Shown piece by piece: positions 53,602 through 64,000 of a DNA stretch of 64,000 nt. The stretch lies in the NCBI GenBank assembly GCA_944548615.1, contig OX155951.1, positions 42,324,113 to 42,388,112 of the forward strand, in the 5' to 3' direction. How positions within the stretch are numbered: the stretch's first letter is position 1; every line of letters begins with the position of its first letter. The notes under the pieces were generated by a model. It had not been told where the DNA came from and did not search any database. It saw nothing but the letters and a program-made list of their open reading frames with translations. The stretch comes from Micropterix aruncella (lineage: Eukaryota; Arthropoda; Insecta; Lepidoptera; Micropterigidae). A program made the translations under genes and the position numbers.

Positions 53602-54407
53602 ATAGAAAATATAAGAGGGGATGAGAGAAGTTTCCTCGATAAGGGAGGCCGGCGTAAAGGAGAATGAAGGCGGAAAAAATTTCAATGACAATTTGATTCA
53701 AAACGAGGCAGCACCGAAAGAAGAGATGTAAACTGAAAATTTGAACAGGCGGATCGTCAAACGAGTTGTAAAAGCGTAGCTGTGTTAAATAAACCCTGAA
53801 AGCACCAGGTACCGAACCCTAACAATACGGAATCCTAATTTTATAATGAGTGTAATTAACGGTGTGTGAAGTGTGGCGAAAATAGTAGGAGGAATGAGGA
53901 GTAGGTAGGGGGGCGGAAGAAGCAAAGCCGGAGGGTTTTAGGGAATGATCTGAAAGTTGGTCTGGGAATGGGATTGGAAAGAGCGTTGATATTGTGTGTG
54001 AGACAAAGTGAATTTATAAAACATACTAATGAATTTCTTTATGAATTAAATTGTTGATCGCGGACAAAGGGGAATGTAGAATTACACCGCAAAATGGGAA
54101 AGTCACAGACAGCTTTTTAACCAAATTTAAAATACGTTTTTTAATTTGATGTTTACGAGAATATTAATCCGTCTTGTAGTCTGTGAGTTTTAGAATCTGT
54201 AAGTAGTCCCTTGCTGTGAATATCAAGAATTCAATAAGAGTATCCACCGGATTTGGCAACTATTTGGCAATACTATCTGCAAATACTATTTAAGTTTAAA
54301 TTATTTAGAATTTTGGAGTGATTTTAAATATTTTGTTATCAGAGATAAGGAAATAAATGGGAGAGAATTAAAAATAAACTTATAAAACTAGAAGCCACGT
54401 TGCAAAA
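53602..54407. other. non-coding
   Basis: Nothing recognised. Confidence 0.45.
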
Positions 54408-54881
54408 TTAAATTCTTAAAAAAATCGTCAAGACAACGTACTTTGCATCAGCGATGAAAGAAGTGTTTTCGAGAAAATCGTGTGAATCTTCTGGACTGGC
54501 CATCCCAGTCGTTTGAAAGACGAATTCATCGAGGTATTTTCCCCCCTTAAAGTTGAACTTAATGGCATCGCCTTCACATTCTACCACATTATCTACGTAA
54601 TAGAGTTTAAGCTTTCCCATAAACCACCAAAACCTAGACCCCGAACTTAAAAATGTTCATAGGCTCAAATAAGTTTGTTTTCGTTATTGTATCTTCTTCG
54701 GCGGAAGCACCTTCCTCCTAATCTCCCCCTGAAGATGTTGCAAGTTGATCCCTAAAAGCAAGTTTTTCTTAGTTGGTTTCAGAAGTACAAACGGTTCAGC
54801 TCCGTTTTTTAATTTTTCTTTCAGATCTATTTCTCGTTTTATAATCAACTCAATAATGTTGACAGGATTACACGATAACAT
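54408..54881 (-). other. unrecognised minus-strand ORF pair in one frame
   Basis: Two open segments lie in the same minus-strand frame. 54881-54684 reads MLSCNPVNIIELIIKREIDL and on to VLPPKKIQ. 54638-54408 contains MGKLKLYYVDNVVECEGDAI, LDEFVFQTTGM and SPEDSHDFLENTSF. Only TAA and TGA within about 45 bases separate them. Codon composition looks protein-like (acidic/basic balance, few rare residues). It could be a decayed single gene or two exons around a tiny intron. I know no matching family. Confidence 0.35.
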
Positions 54882-55189
54882 ATTATAAATGTTAGAGATA
54901 AAACATACTTATTTATTATTTATTTATTGATTTTGTAAATTTGTACCAATATTTGATACTCACACACACGATTTCAACGCACGAGGTCCATCGAAACTTA
55001 CCAATAATCAAGTACAACCATTGTTATTACATTTAGGATCGTCTTAACGGTGAATGTTCATTTTTTTTTGTTATATGTATCTGTATGTTTCCTTAAAAAC
55101 CTTAAAAAAATCTCGAGATCGAACGACAGCATCGAACTGCAGTGCATTTTTTTGATGCATTCTTCCAACGGATGCGTGGTGTTGTTTTA

Positions 55190-55900
55190 GCGAGGAGTGG
55201 ATACGTTCGGGTGCGACTTGCGACGGATCCTCGACTTCCGGCGGCGGGAGGGAGACGGCGCAGCGCCGGGAGGGAGCGAGAGAGACGGCGGCGACGGCGG
55301 GCGGTGCGGTGCGGTGCGGTGCGGCGTGCGGCGCGATGCAGCTCCGTGCGCTCCGGCGCAGTCGGCGTCGACTCGCCTTTCGCCCGACGCGCTCCTCGGC
55401 GGCGCTCTCGGCGCTGCGCCGGCGTCCGTCGCACCGCACGCGTTCGCCGCGTTCGCCGTGCCGCGTCGGCCGCGTCCGCTCGAATGTCACGAGCGCCCGC
55501 CGCGTCCTCGCCGCCGTCGTTTCGAAAGCGAAGATCGCTCGTGTCGCAACGCGACCTCATCCGGCGCCGGCGAACCTCCGCGGTCCGCTCGGCCGGGCGG
55601 CGGGCCGAAGCCTCCGACCGCCGCGCCGCGTCCCTCCTCGCCTCGCCGCCGAATTCGCCGACCATTTTCCGATCGAGTAGATCCATTTTCCCGGTCGTTT
55701 CGGCGCGACTAGTGTAGTAGCCGAGCGCCCGCGCCGCCCGCCGCTCGTCTCCCGCCGCAGCGAACGCCTTTCGCCTCTCGTCTCGCGGACCACTTCGCAG
55801 CGCGCCGGTTCTCCCTGAATGCAGTTCGCGCGGGGAAACCTCCTCCTCTTCTCCCACCCCCGATCCGACCGGAACGACAAACTGACCATACCCTTCTCAG
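55190..55900 (+). promoter_or_regulatory. CpG-rich island, candidate promoter / 5' exon
   Basis: About 700 bp with very high G+C and CpG in an AT-rich setting, starting with a (GGTGC)n run at about 55300. The 3' edge has a good donor, CTTCTCAG|gtgcgt at 55901. Long ORFs exist in nearly every frame on both strands, so none is evidence of coding; they are rich in Arg/Ala/Pro as expected from composition. It could be the first exon/5' UTR of a gene whose body lies outside the window. Confidence 0.4.
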
Positions 55901-57855
55901 GTGCGTTACCTACAACTGCTATTTATTAACGCGCGTTTCGTTCGTATTACCTAGTTAAAACATTCTATTTGCTGCGAGGCAAACACTATTAGGGACTCAG
56001 CACTTCAAATTGTGTAATTATTGTTTACAAACAAAGTCGACAAACTCGGTACGAGGCAATTAAAGTGATAACATGAAATTTTACATTGGATATATCTAAT
56101 CATAACGAGGTCATGTCAAGAAGAGCTCATATTTTCCATAAACCATTGGTTATGAAGCTCTGCGATAGCTACACCAGTACGGTGGCAAAACGAAGCAAAA
56201 ATGTCTTACTTTAATATTTCATATAAGTGGAAAATATAGTGCGTGTCCAGTAAGTACATATTCTTTAATTTTAATCGGATGACGTAAAACATTAATGTTT
56301 CCACTCATTAAATAATTTCGAATGAAAATTATTCATAATTACAAAATAGAGAAAAGAAGCAGAAGTTTAAAGAAATCTCAAACAATTACATATACACTTA
56401 CGTACATATATAAATACAAACAATTAATATAAAATAACAGTTTAATATAATAAAATGGGATTGCAAATTTCGTTTTGTGTTCATTTGTAAACATTTCGTT
56501 GGGCGGACATAGTGAGAGTCGGAGAGTATTCCCCTCGCGAGATATGACAAACGTTCAGTAGAGAGTATTCCCCTCAAGAGGGGTTTCCCCGCATGTACCT
56601 ACGTTGAATACTCCAGTGTGACTGAATTCGCATATGTAGACCGAAGGGATAAAGAGTACTGTAGACATCCATAATGCGGTTGATGGTAGAATTTTAGCCA
56701 TGGCTTGTGTTGCATCTGGGCATTTGAAACGTACGAGATCGTCTCGTATCGGGCGTTGACAACCCCTTAGTGACACTCACCCTGACAACCAGTGTTGGAA
56801 TCAGAAAATTATTGTCTATTAACGGCAAATGGATAGGACTTTACAAAAAAGCATTGTTCCCTTTGTTTATGCCATCATATTGATTCAGATTTAAATAAAA
56901 AATGCTAATTATGTTTTTTAATATTTATTAAATAATCATTACATTAATTTAGTTTACCTATAGTAAAACAACGTCAATATCAGCCGATTCTTCTACTAAA
57001 TTGGATACGTTATATTTGGCATCAATGCGACGTAACATGCCCTCGAACGGTATTAATTCTGTGCATTTTTTTGATTTGCTCTCCTTTACGGCATCGCATG
57101 ATAGTAACGGGTCACACAGGCGTAAAAAGAAATTATAGTATTTTTGCGTACTATGTTGACCTTGCGATCGTATATAGTAGCCGGCATCAAATTATAGCAC
57201 AAATACTGTAATTATAGTATGAATTCCAACGCTGCTGACGACTCCGGGAGTCCAGTCGTCCGTTTACTATAGAGTGCAAGAGGGCGCTATGGCGTGCAAG
57301 AGTGATCCTCTGCACCGTCGCGCGTGCAGAGGATCTAAATTAAAATACTCGAGTCTATCTTTGTATGTTGAAGGCCCAGATGTTTCCAGCTATTTAATCG
57401 CCGTAAGAAAACTTTTGTAGTCCTTCTACTCGGTCCTTGTTTACGGCAAAATATGGGTAATAATACAGTAAATGCAAATTCAGTGACGCTTCTAACGAAT
57501 GTCAAAAATAGCGTCTTATGGGCGACTATGTCCTAATTATGAATTCGAGCTTCTTATTAGTTTTATTAACTAAAGTTGATCATCTTATTGGTTTTATTCA
57601 CTACACGAGTAGCACCTGTCATCTTCTCATCCGAGTAAACTCCGAAGCCTAATCTGGTCGCATTTTGGGAAGATATGTCGTTAAGCGCCTAACGCATACA
57701 TTTGTCGTTAGCATTGCCAGTGTGATATTTCTCGTGAAGAAGATTTTGTTTCATTTGGCGGCGTTCAAGTCCAGCCTATTTTTGTCCGTGGCAATATTGC
57801 TTGAGACGATCGAGGTCCAATACGGTCCTCCACATTCCTAGATCGTAGATAGATA
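55901..57855. other. non-coding
   Basis: No exon recognised. A short direct repeat, 'agagtattcccctc', occurs at 56523 and 56561. Confidence 0.45.
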
Positions 57856-58010
57856 GATAGAGAGATTCCTCGCTGTACTTAGTTAGTGTACACCTTCAGG
57901 GCACTGAACAAAATACAAATAATTTGTTTGGTGAAAGTATTTGCCGATGTCATGAGTATACACAGTGAATAGTTGCGGTCCCAGGTGGGACCCTTGCGGA
58001 AACCCGAAGT
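57856..58010 (-). pseudogene. LINE RT fragment (GFPQGSHLGPQLF), minus
   Basis: The minus strand reads SGFPQGSHLGPQLFTVYTHD, the RT motif before the catalytic box in Jockey/CR1-like LINEs. It abuts a plus-strand fragment of a similar LINE. Confidence 0.65.
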
Positions 58011-58019
58011 ATCATTTAT

Positions 58020-58990
58020 ACACCTCGACGATCGACATGCAATCTATATTAAAAATATGCATTGAGACGGAGGCGATTCCGTAGAATAAAATACAATGGC
58101 GTCCGTTTCCGTCCGACTTGGTGTCCGTTTCGACCAGTATCTGTCCTGGCAGCACCATATTAGAGAGATGAGAGGAAAGATCTTCAACAAATGTCATTCG
58201 TTGGAGAGGCTACAAAATTTTGTATAAGAGAAAAGTAAAGAGACAATCTGCCAATCTTTACTTCTCCCACTACTTCACTATGGCGACGCCGCTTTCCTCG
58301 ATCTGTCAGAATAGATGGCTACCAAGGTTAAAAGGTTACAGAACGTTTATATCCCCTTCGCTATGGCCTCAGAAAATACGACCATATGACGGATTACAGA
58401 AGTATACTACAGTGGCTTAACGCAAGGGAGACGAGACAGGTTAGAACTCTCTACCTGTTACATAAAGTCCTTGCAATACGCTATGCCGCTTTTTATCACC
58501 GAAAGGTTCACCGCTCTATCGGCGCACGGCCATCCCCTCAGATCCGAGGGCAATAAGTTGTTTGCATCCCTGGTCACAGCAGCGACTTTTTTCTCATACT
58601 ATTTCTGAGTGGAAGCTGCACGACTCTGGTATATTTTACCGAATAATGTCAGAGCAGCCCCCGCGTCGCAGAACAGCATCACCACGTTCAAAGACAGACT
58701 CAAGGATCACGTACACCTAAAACAATAACATAACCAACCCTCCTCTCTCCTCCTTCTCGGATCCTTTTCCTTCCTTCGTCTCATTCCTTCCCTCTGGGTC
58801 TTTTCATTTGTAGTTTTCCTTCTGATCTTTTGTTTTGTAGTATTTTTTTCTAGTTTTTAGTTTATTTAATCATTTTAATTTTATTTTGTATAGCCAACGC
58901 AAAAGTTGTTATATACACTTAAGCTATAGATTAGGGGATATATATATATTACCGCAAGGCAATAAGCTCGCCTTTTTAAAGACTTTTGTT
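58020..58990 (+). pseudogene. LINE RT C-terminal fragment and 3' end, plus
   Basis: Plus frames give LGVRFDQYLSWQHHIREM, LLPLLHYGDAAFLDLSDRMA, LSAHGHPLRSEGNKLFASLV and LWYILPNNVRAAP, the C-terminal part of a Jockey/CR1-like ORF2. Multiple shifts and stops. The 3' end 'ggcaataagctcgcc' plus (TTA)n near 58950-59000 matches the inverted 3' end at 19290. Confidence 0.75.
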
Positions 58991-59389
58991 ATTATTATTA
59001 TAATTTTGGCTCTAAGAAGCGGAGACATCGCTCTACTTTATGTGTGAGCGCGGATCGCTAATGCAATCCAGGAGGCGACACCTGAAAGACCCAACTGAGA
59101 TCGAAGAAATTGTTCCTTCGAAGAAAGTGGAGTCTATAGAAATCACAATACTGGGGAATGCACTGCTAACAGTGCACTGCAAACGGAGGCACAAAAGATC
59201 CGCAGAGGTCGCGAAGACCCCATTCCGACGCATCTAATCTAATCGAAACATCGATCACTTTGGTGTCCAGTTTCACAATTTGGGGTCTATTTCGCAAGAA
59301 TGATTCCCTAAATTTCTGTCCTAGGTTGTTCGGTTATCTTTTTTAAGGGGTGCACGATCACTTTCGAAGTGGGTCTGTGCGCTGTCGGA

Positions 59390-59720
59390 GGATTCGACGC
59401 GAAGGCTGTATGGCGAGACGTGCTGATTATCTATCTATGAAGGTGCGGTGGGATCGGTGCGGGGCGGCGCGACTCGTCCGTTCAGCGCAGCGCGACGAGG
59501 ACACGCGCAGCGCGACATTACCTTGCCTCTTTTAAAAAGCAAACGCGTTCTTTGAATATTCAATTTAGCTCTGAATTTTAATTCATTTGATCTTTCTTCT
59601 AAACTGGGCGGCCTCCGGGCTTGCCTAATGAATCGCCCCCCCGCGCGGGCCTCTTCCGCCTCTGGCCTGCGTTCAGCCGCTTTGTTCATCGAGTGCAGTG
59701 CGAATCGAAGCGGTCTTATA
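59390..59720. other. GC-rich non-coding patch
   Basis: CpG-rich ('gcgcagcgcgac' occurs twice at about 59483-59513). No gene recognised. Confidence 0.4.
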
Positions 59721-59735
59721 TCATTTTATCATTTC

Positions 59736-61030
59736 GGATGAAATTGAAATAGAAATAGAAATAGAAATATTTTATTGTCCGAAATTGTCGTGGTACATTT
59801 ATGGCGATAATGCGTAAAACTATGTATCTCACAATTACCTGTTATTAAAACAGATTGACAAATTTACTTATCTGCTAAATTGACTTATCTGCTAATTATA
59901 ATATCTTATTAAAAAATGTAATTATTTCACTGGTTTAACATGAAAAAATCTAAACAGACCGGATAAGTAGAACTAACAGTAGAAGACAATTAGAAAAAAT
60001 AATTCACCAATAATATAAAAAATAAAGAAAAAATCAAAATCAAGGAATAATCAAAATTCCGCCTATAAATACGAAATGTATATAATTTAAAATGTAACAG
60101 TAGAAAACAATTATTAAAAAATAATTCACCAAAAATATAAAAAATAACGAAAAAAAAAAAACAAAATCAAGGAATAGTCAAAAATCCGCCTATAAATACG
60201 AAATGTATATAATTGAAAACTTGTAATCTTCCTAATTGAATTATTGTAAAAACAAAATGAAAATGCATGCCTACAATATAATATTATGAGAAATATTCGT
60301 TTAATGTGTAAAAGCTTTTATCGATAAGCCATTTTTTCAACGCTGCGGTAAACCCTTTTCCTTTTATTTCTTTGATATTTGCAGGTAGGTGGTTATAGAT
60401 TTTTATTGCATTGTATAACATTCCTTTTTTAAATAGAGTTAAATTTGGCTTGGGTGCTTGTAGCTCATGTTTATTTCGTGTGTTATAGCCGTGTTCAACA
60501 TTGTTTGTTTTGAAATACTGATCGTGGTCCCTTATAAATTTGCAGGTTTTCAAGATGTATATCGATATAAACGTTAGTACAAACTCCTTTTTAAATAGTG
60601 GTTTGCAGCTGTCAGTCTTTGGAATTCCACATATTATTCGTAAGCATCGTTTTTGTACTATGAATATTTCCTCTGCGTTTACCGAATTGCCCCAAAGCGT
60701 AATTCCATATTTTATGCAGGCGTAAATATATGCATAATATGCCATAAAGGCTGTTTTTTTATCTGTAGTTCGTTTTAAAATCCTTAGAGCGTAGCAAAAT
60801 TTCGAAATTTTTATTTTTACATCTTCGACATGGGCTTTCCAGTTCAAATTACAGTCGATTGTTATCCCTAGTAATTTGAATTTTTGGACCATATCAATAA
60901 CCTGAGCGTTATGTTTAATTTCGAATTTGTATTTTTGTGCTTGATAGGAATGAAATTGCATACATTTTGTTTTTTCCGCATTTACACTTAAATTATTTGA
61001 CCCTAACCATATTTGTTCTTTCACTAGACA
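59736..61030 (-). mobile_element. 5'-truncated Jockey/Rex1-like LINE
   Basis: Minus orientation. The 3' end is a (CTATTT)n repeat at about 59742-59772. The 3' UTR (59773-60283) contains a tandem duplication of about 115 bp (59977-60095, 60097-60220). The ORF follows upstream. Confidence 0.8.
60284..61024 (-). CDS. LINE ORF2 C-terminal part (RT thumb and tail)
   Basis: 246 residues, open. It reads WLGSNNLSVNAEKTKCMQFH, FKLLGITIDCNLNWKAHVED, YGITLWGNSVNAEEIFIVQK, RCLRIICGIPKTDSCKPLFK and HGYNTRNKHELQ, all standard motifs downstream of the catalytic box in Jockey/Rex1-type RTs. The catalytic YxDD is beyond the truncation, so it is inactive. Confidence 0.88.
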   Translation of the reverse strand: MKEQIWLGSNNLSVNAEKTKCMQFHSYQAQKYKFEIKHNAQVIDMVQKFKLLGITIDCNLNWKAHVEDVKIKISKFCYALRILKRTTDKKTAFMAYYAYIYACIKYGITLWGNSVNAEEIFIVQKRCLRIICGIPKTDSCKPLFKKEFVLTFISIYILKTCKFIRDHDQYFKTNNVEHGYNTRNKHELQAPKPNLTLFKKGMLYNAIKIYNHLPANIKEIKGKGFTAALKKWLIDKSFYTLNEYFS

Positions 61031-62695
61031 AAAAAAAATCTTACCAAATTCAGATGTTCCGTCAATGGTTCTTATTTGTGTAGCATCGATAGTAATATTT
61101 CCAACTGGAACCTCGCGTTTTTATTATCGATGGAAAATTCAATCGGTTTCGTTAAGCACAGTCGCATTTTGTTCATCTGAGGCATCGTTTTTGTCCTTGG
61201 TATTACAACGATTCGCTTGGGTATTCCGATTCGATGGTAGTTAGGTATTGCATCGCTGCGATTAACTCGTGTATTTCTTGTTATTATTCGCATAATTAGC
61301 AGGATAGTTAAGAACACGTTTTACAAAAGCGACGATTTACAAAGGTATCTATAATAATTTCGATTGTTTTCCGCATTGCCTCAATCGTTAATTAATTTCC
61401 TCGAACGCCTCGAAGTGGTTTAGTGAGCTGATGCTGCCGCGATGACGCTCTGGCGGTCATCGAAGCGGGCCAAAAAAAATGTTTTTACAAATATTCTCCG
61501 AAACACGGACTTAAACAATACAAATATTTTCGGCGATGCCGTTTGTTGATACGTACGCGGCAGTCGTTAAAAGTGATATTGACACGATTAATCAATAATA
61601 TATCGACGGAAATTTGTTCGTAGTGCGGTGGCCAGCCCGTGCGTGTCTCGAGCGGCCCGTTGCGAGCCTTTCGGATGAAGTCGATCGAGGTGCTTTCGTT
61701 TTTCATTGCCAATCGCTCACCTACTAACACATTTTCGTAACGTGGCTGTTAAATAACGCGCTCTTTATTATGCGTTTTTTTAATATACATACATTAATGC
61801 TGTGATGTGGTATTTCTCAACGAATGAGATGCTAATTTTATAACAGCGCTGGCCGTCTACTGTTTTTGCCGTCCACTGATTATCCTACGTCTTCGGGTTA
61901 CTGATCAAACCAGTCAAGTGACAAACCACCACTCCTTTTAGGGAGGAATTTCAGCCAAGAGGGAGAGAGAGAGAAAGGGATGGAAATATGCAGATAGAGA
62001 AAGACGAAAGTCGCAGGTTGATCGGAATACGTAATATTTCTTTTTGGTACTTATTGGTTAATTCTATTTTATTCCATTCAAACCACGCATCGGATGAGTG
62101 GCGGCATGAGAAGTCGAAGTCTGCTGTCGTCCGTTCGGCATTTGCCGTCGTTTGTGGGCGCATTATTACATAATATTTAACATGACCGAGTAATAATTGG
62201 GGTTCCAATGCGTTATCAATTGTTTATCTGGCCTTATGTGAATCGATTATTTACTATTGGGTGAAGTGAATGCTCAAAACACCACTTTAAACTGAGCACA
62301 TTTCATCTAAAAAATCATGTACAGAAAGCCCTATTCCTTTTCTAGGGATAGACTTTTTAAAGACGTACGTGGACTTGACAGCAGACAATTATTTAATAAA
62401 TAGCCGTTACTGGTGATATTCTTATCAAATGATAAGTCTAACTTAGTCCAACTCTATATAACACTGAATTTTCTAGAGATAAGCCCTTGGAGAAAATTGT
62501 GTTATACCAAGAATAAGATCATCGTTTGGCCAACGGAACTACTCGTTCATAGCGCCAAGAGTATTTAACAGTCTGTGCTAGTCGAAATTCATTCCAAATA
62601 AACTCATCAAATGGTTGTTGAGTCAGAATCGTTTGACAAAACTCTAGATGTTAGACATAGTGGTGTAGAGCCGCAAATTACATTTATTATTATAT
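61031..62695. other. non-coding
   Basis: No gene recognised. Confidence 0.45.
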
Positions 62696-63118
62696 ATATT
62701 TTTAAAATATATGTATATTTTAATTTACAATTTGATTAGTCACTTTATTGAAATCGGAGACTATCGCGGTTATTCGACATTATAAATAAGATAAAAAACG
62801 AATTTACCGCGTGAATTTTGTAGCACCCGTCGTATCGGCCACTGATCATATAAATATCGTGACGGTATCGGCGACGTTGCAGCCGCCGTTGTCCAGGGTA
62901 GACTGAAAGAGCTACCTGCGTAACAACGGATTGACAGCTCTTTCAGCCTACCCTGGACAACGGCGGCTGCAACGTCGCCGAAACGTCGGGTGCTACAAAA
63001 TTCACGCGGTAAATTCGTTTTTTATCTTATTTATAATGTCAAATAACCGCGATAGTCTCCGATTTCATTAAAGTGACTAATCAAATTTTAAATTAAAATA
63101 TACATATATTTAAAAAAT
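62696..63118. repeat. Penelope-like terminal palindrome (head-to-head ends)
   Basis: Left arm about 62696-62929 and right arm about 62936-63118 are reverse complements, including PLE core ('cggcgacgttgcagccgcc', 'tttaccgcgtgaattttg') and outer flank ('cggagactatcgcggtta', 'tttgattagtcac'). The left arm carries an extra 35 bp or so after 'tagcacccg'. The ORF is absent except for its final few codons. Confidence 0.85.
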
Positions 63119-63119
63119 A

Positions 63120-63195
63120 AGAAGTACTACCAATGTACTCACATCAGATACTACCAATGTACTCACATTGGTAGTATCTGATAGTATTTTATTGG
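63120..63195. repeat. short inverted/direct repeat
   Basis: 'actaccaatgtactcac' occurs twice, then once inverted ('attggtagtatctgatag'). Confidence 0.8.
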
Positions 63196-63229
63196 TTCCA
63201 ATCGGGTATCCTCGCTTTTTGCGCTTCTG

Positions 63230-63700
63230 TGGTTTGGAGGAGAAGTTCCAGCGTCCGCAACGTCTCCTCAATACTGTATCTACTGTTTCAGTGTCCGCGA
63301 CAGCTTTGTAAAGCGTCTTTGTACTCTCTCTGATAAGTCAATGCCTTTTGTAAAGTAAGGACTCCAAATCTGATAGACTCTATAGCAGTGGTCGAACATC
63401 TGTATGACTTGTAATTTTTTAACCGTTTTGTCTGCGATAATATTCTTTACCAAATAGGTTAAGGAGCGCGCTTTCTCCACAATGGTAATATGTTTTTCCC
63501 ACTTCAGGTCGAACGGCAACAATATCCCGAGATGTTTTAGCTCCTTAATTGTCTCGATTTGAACATCGCCAATATGGTAGTGCAGTTTAGGATTACTCCG
63601 GCTAAATCCGCAGAACGGTCCACTTGTCCTGGCTCATCTCGATTAGCCATTTCTGCGTCTATTCAGAAACTCTGAGAGATCCTCGCTCAGTTGATAATTG
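63230..63700 (-). pseudogene. LINE RT fragment (thumb region)
   Basis: The minus frame reads LLPFDLKWEKHITIVEKARS, LTYLVKNIIADKTVKKLQVI and YQIWSPYFTKGIDLSERVQR, RFTKLSRT. Upstream in a shifted frame is LHYHIGDVQIETIKEL. This is a Jockey/CR1-type RT downstream of the catalytic box, decayed. Confidence 0.75.
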
Positions 63701-64000
63701 AAATAGACGTTTACTCTGTAAATTGTATTTTAATTTATATCGTTATTTGTGTTATATTCTCCGAACTGATAGATAACACACTATAGTGAATGGCCGGACC
63801 TCGCGCAGCGGGCACAACATCAAATATCGGCTAGAGTAAAAGCTATGTACGAGTACATTACATATTATGTGCGTAACTAAGACTTTCAAGACTTCAAAAC
63901 TTACTTTTGAATGTATGCAATATTCGTTCGTTGAGAGTAATTTTTGCAATGTATGAGTGATTGTCTTACATATTCAGTTCGACTCTTATTGAGTCGATTA

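Noticed and set aside
55071..55889. Long overlapping ORFs on both strands in the GC-rich island
   Set aside because: ORFs are open in almost all frames at once because stops are rare in CpG-rich DNA. They consist of Arg/Ala/Pro/Ser with no domain and no consistent frame.

Overview
The window is eukaryotic and almost certainly from an insect. It is AT-rich, has GT-AG introns, and is packed with insect-type transposable elements. The one recognisable host gene is the insect TBC1D24/skywalker orthologue. I cannot name the order or species from the sequence alone. Almost everything else is mobile DNA of many ages, often nested.

Host gene. The 3' part of skywalker (sky; TBC + TLDc protein acting on Rab35 and synaptic vesicle traffic) runs on the + strand from 27055 to the stop at 42172. 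Eight exons join in frame: 27055-27179, 29419-29577, 34826-35013, 35092-35260, a 30-nt microexon 35564-35593, 36408-36494, 39730-39888 and 41771-42172. The upstream exons (protein N-terminus) were not found. The microexon and the next exon have phase-0 ends, so they look like cassette exons. The introns carry a foldback MITE, a mariner fragment, two near-identical 5'-truncated endonuclease-type LINEs, an RT fragment and a GC-rich retroposon.

1-9 kb: two Helitron fragments in the same orientation, Penelope-like (PLE) terminal fragments, a PIF/Harbinger-type MITE (TTA target duplication) invaded by a tRNA-derived SINE, a mariner fragment, and a complete but dead DD41D 'rosa'-type mariner with TIRs and TA duplication.

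9-17 kb: a three-layer nest. An unnamed cysteine-rich gene family (9006-9454 and 16614-17056) is split by a minus-strand Jockey/CR1-like LINE (about 9455-16610). That LINE is itself split at codon 13 of ORF2 by a nearly intact plus-strand RNase-H LINE (12447-15779, 12-bp target duplication).

17-27 kb: a decayed PIF/Harbinger element, dispersed repeats, a piggyBac-like MITE, and two of three copies of an unusual GC-rich, ORF-less, A-tail-less retroposon (20330-21300, 25581-26203, 38788-39457). Two of the three have clear 12-15 bp target-site duplications. This is the best candidate here for an undescribed element.

44-50.5 kb: a decayed I-like LINE (gag-like ORF, endonuclease, RT, RNase H) interrupted by a young Penelope-like element (47304-49112). 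The PLE has 374-bp inverted arms, an 11-bp target duplication, and an ORF running from RT motif A to a GIY-YIG endonuclease.

50-64 kb: tandem repeats, a second piggyBac-like MITE, a minus-strand ORF pair of unknown nature, a GC-rich island (55190-55900) that may be a promoter/first exon, three LINE remnants, and a PLE-end palindrome (62696-63118).
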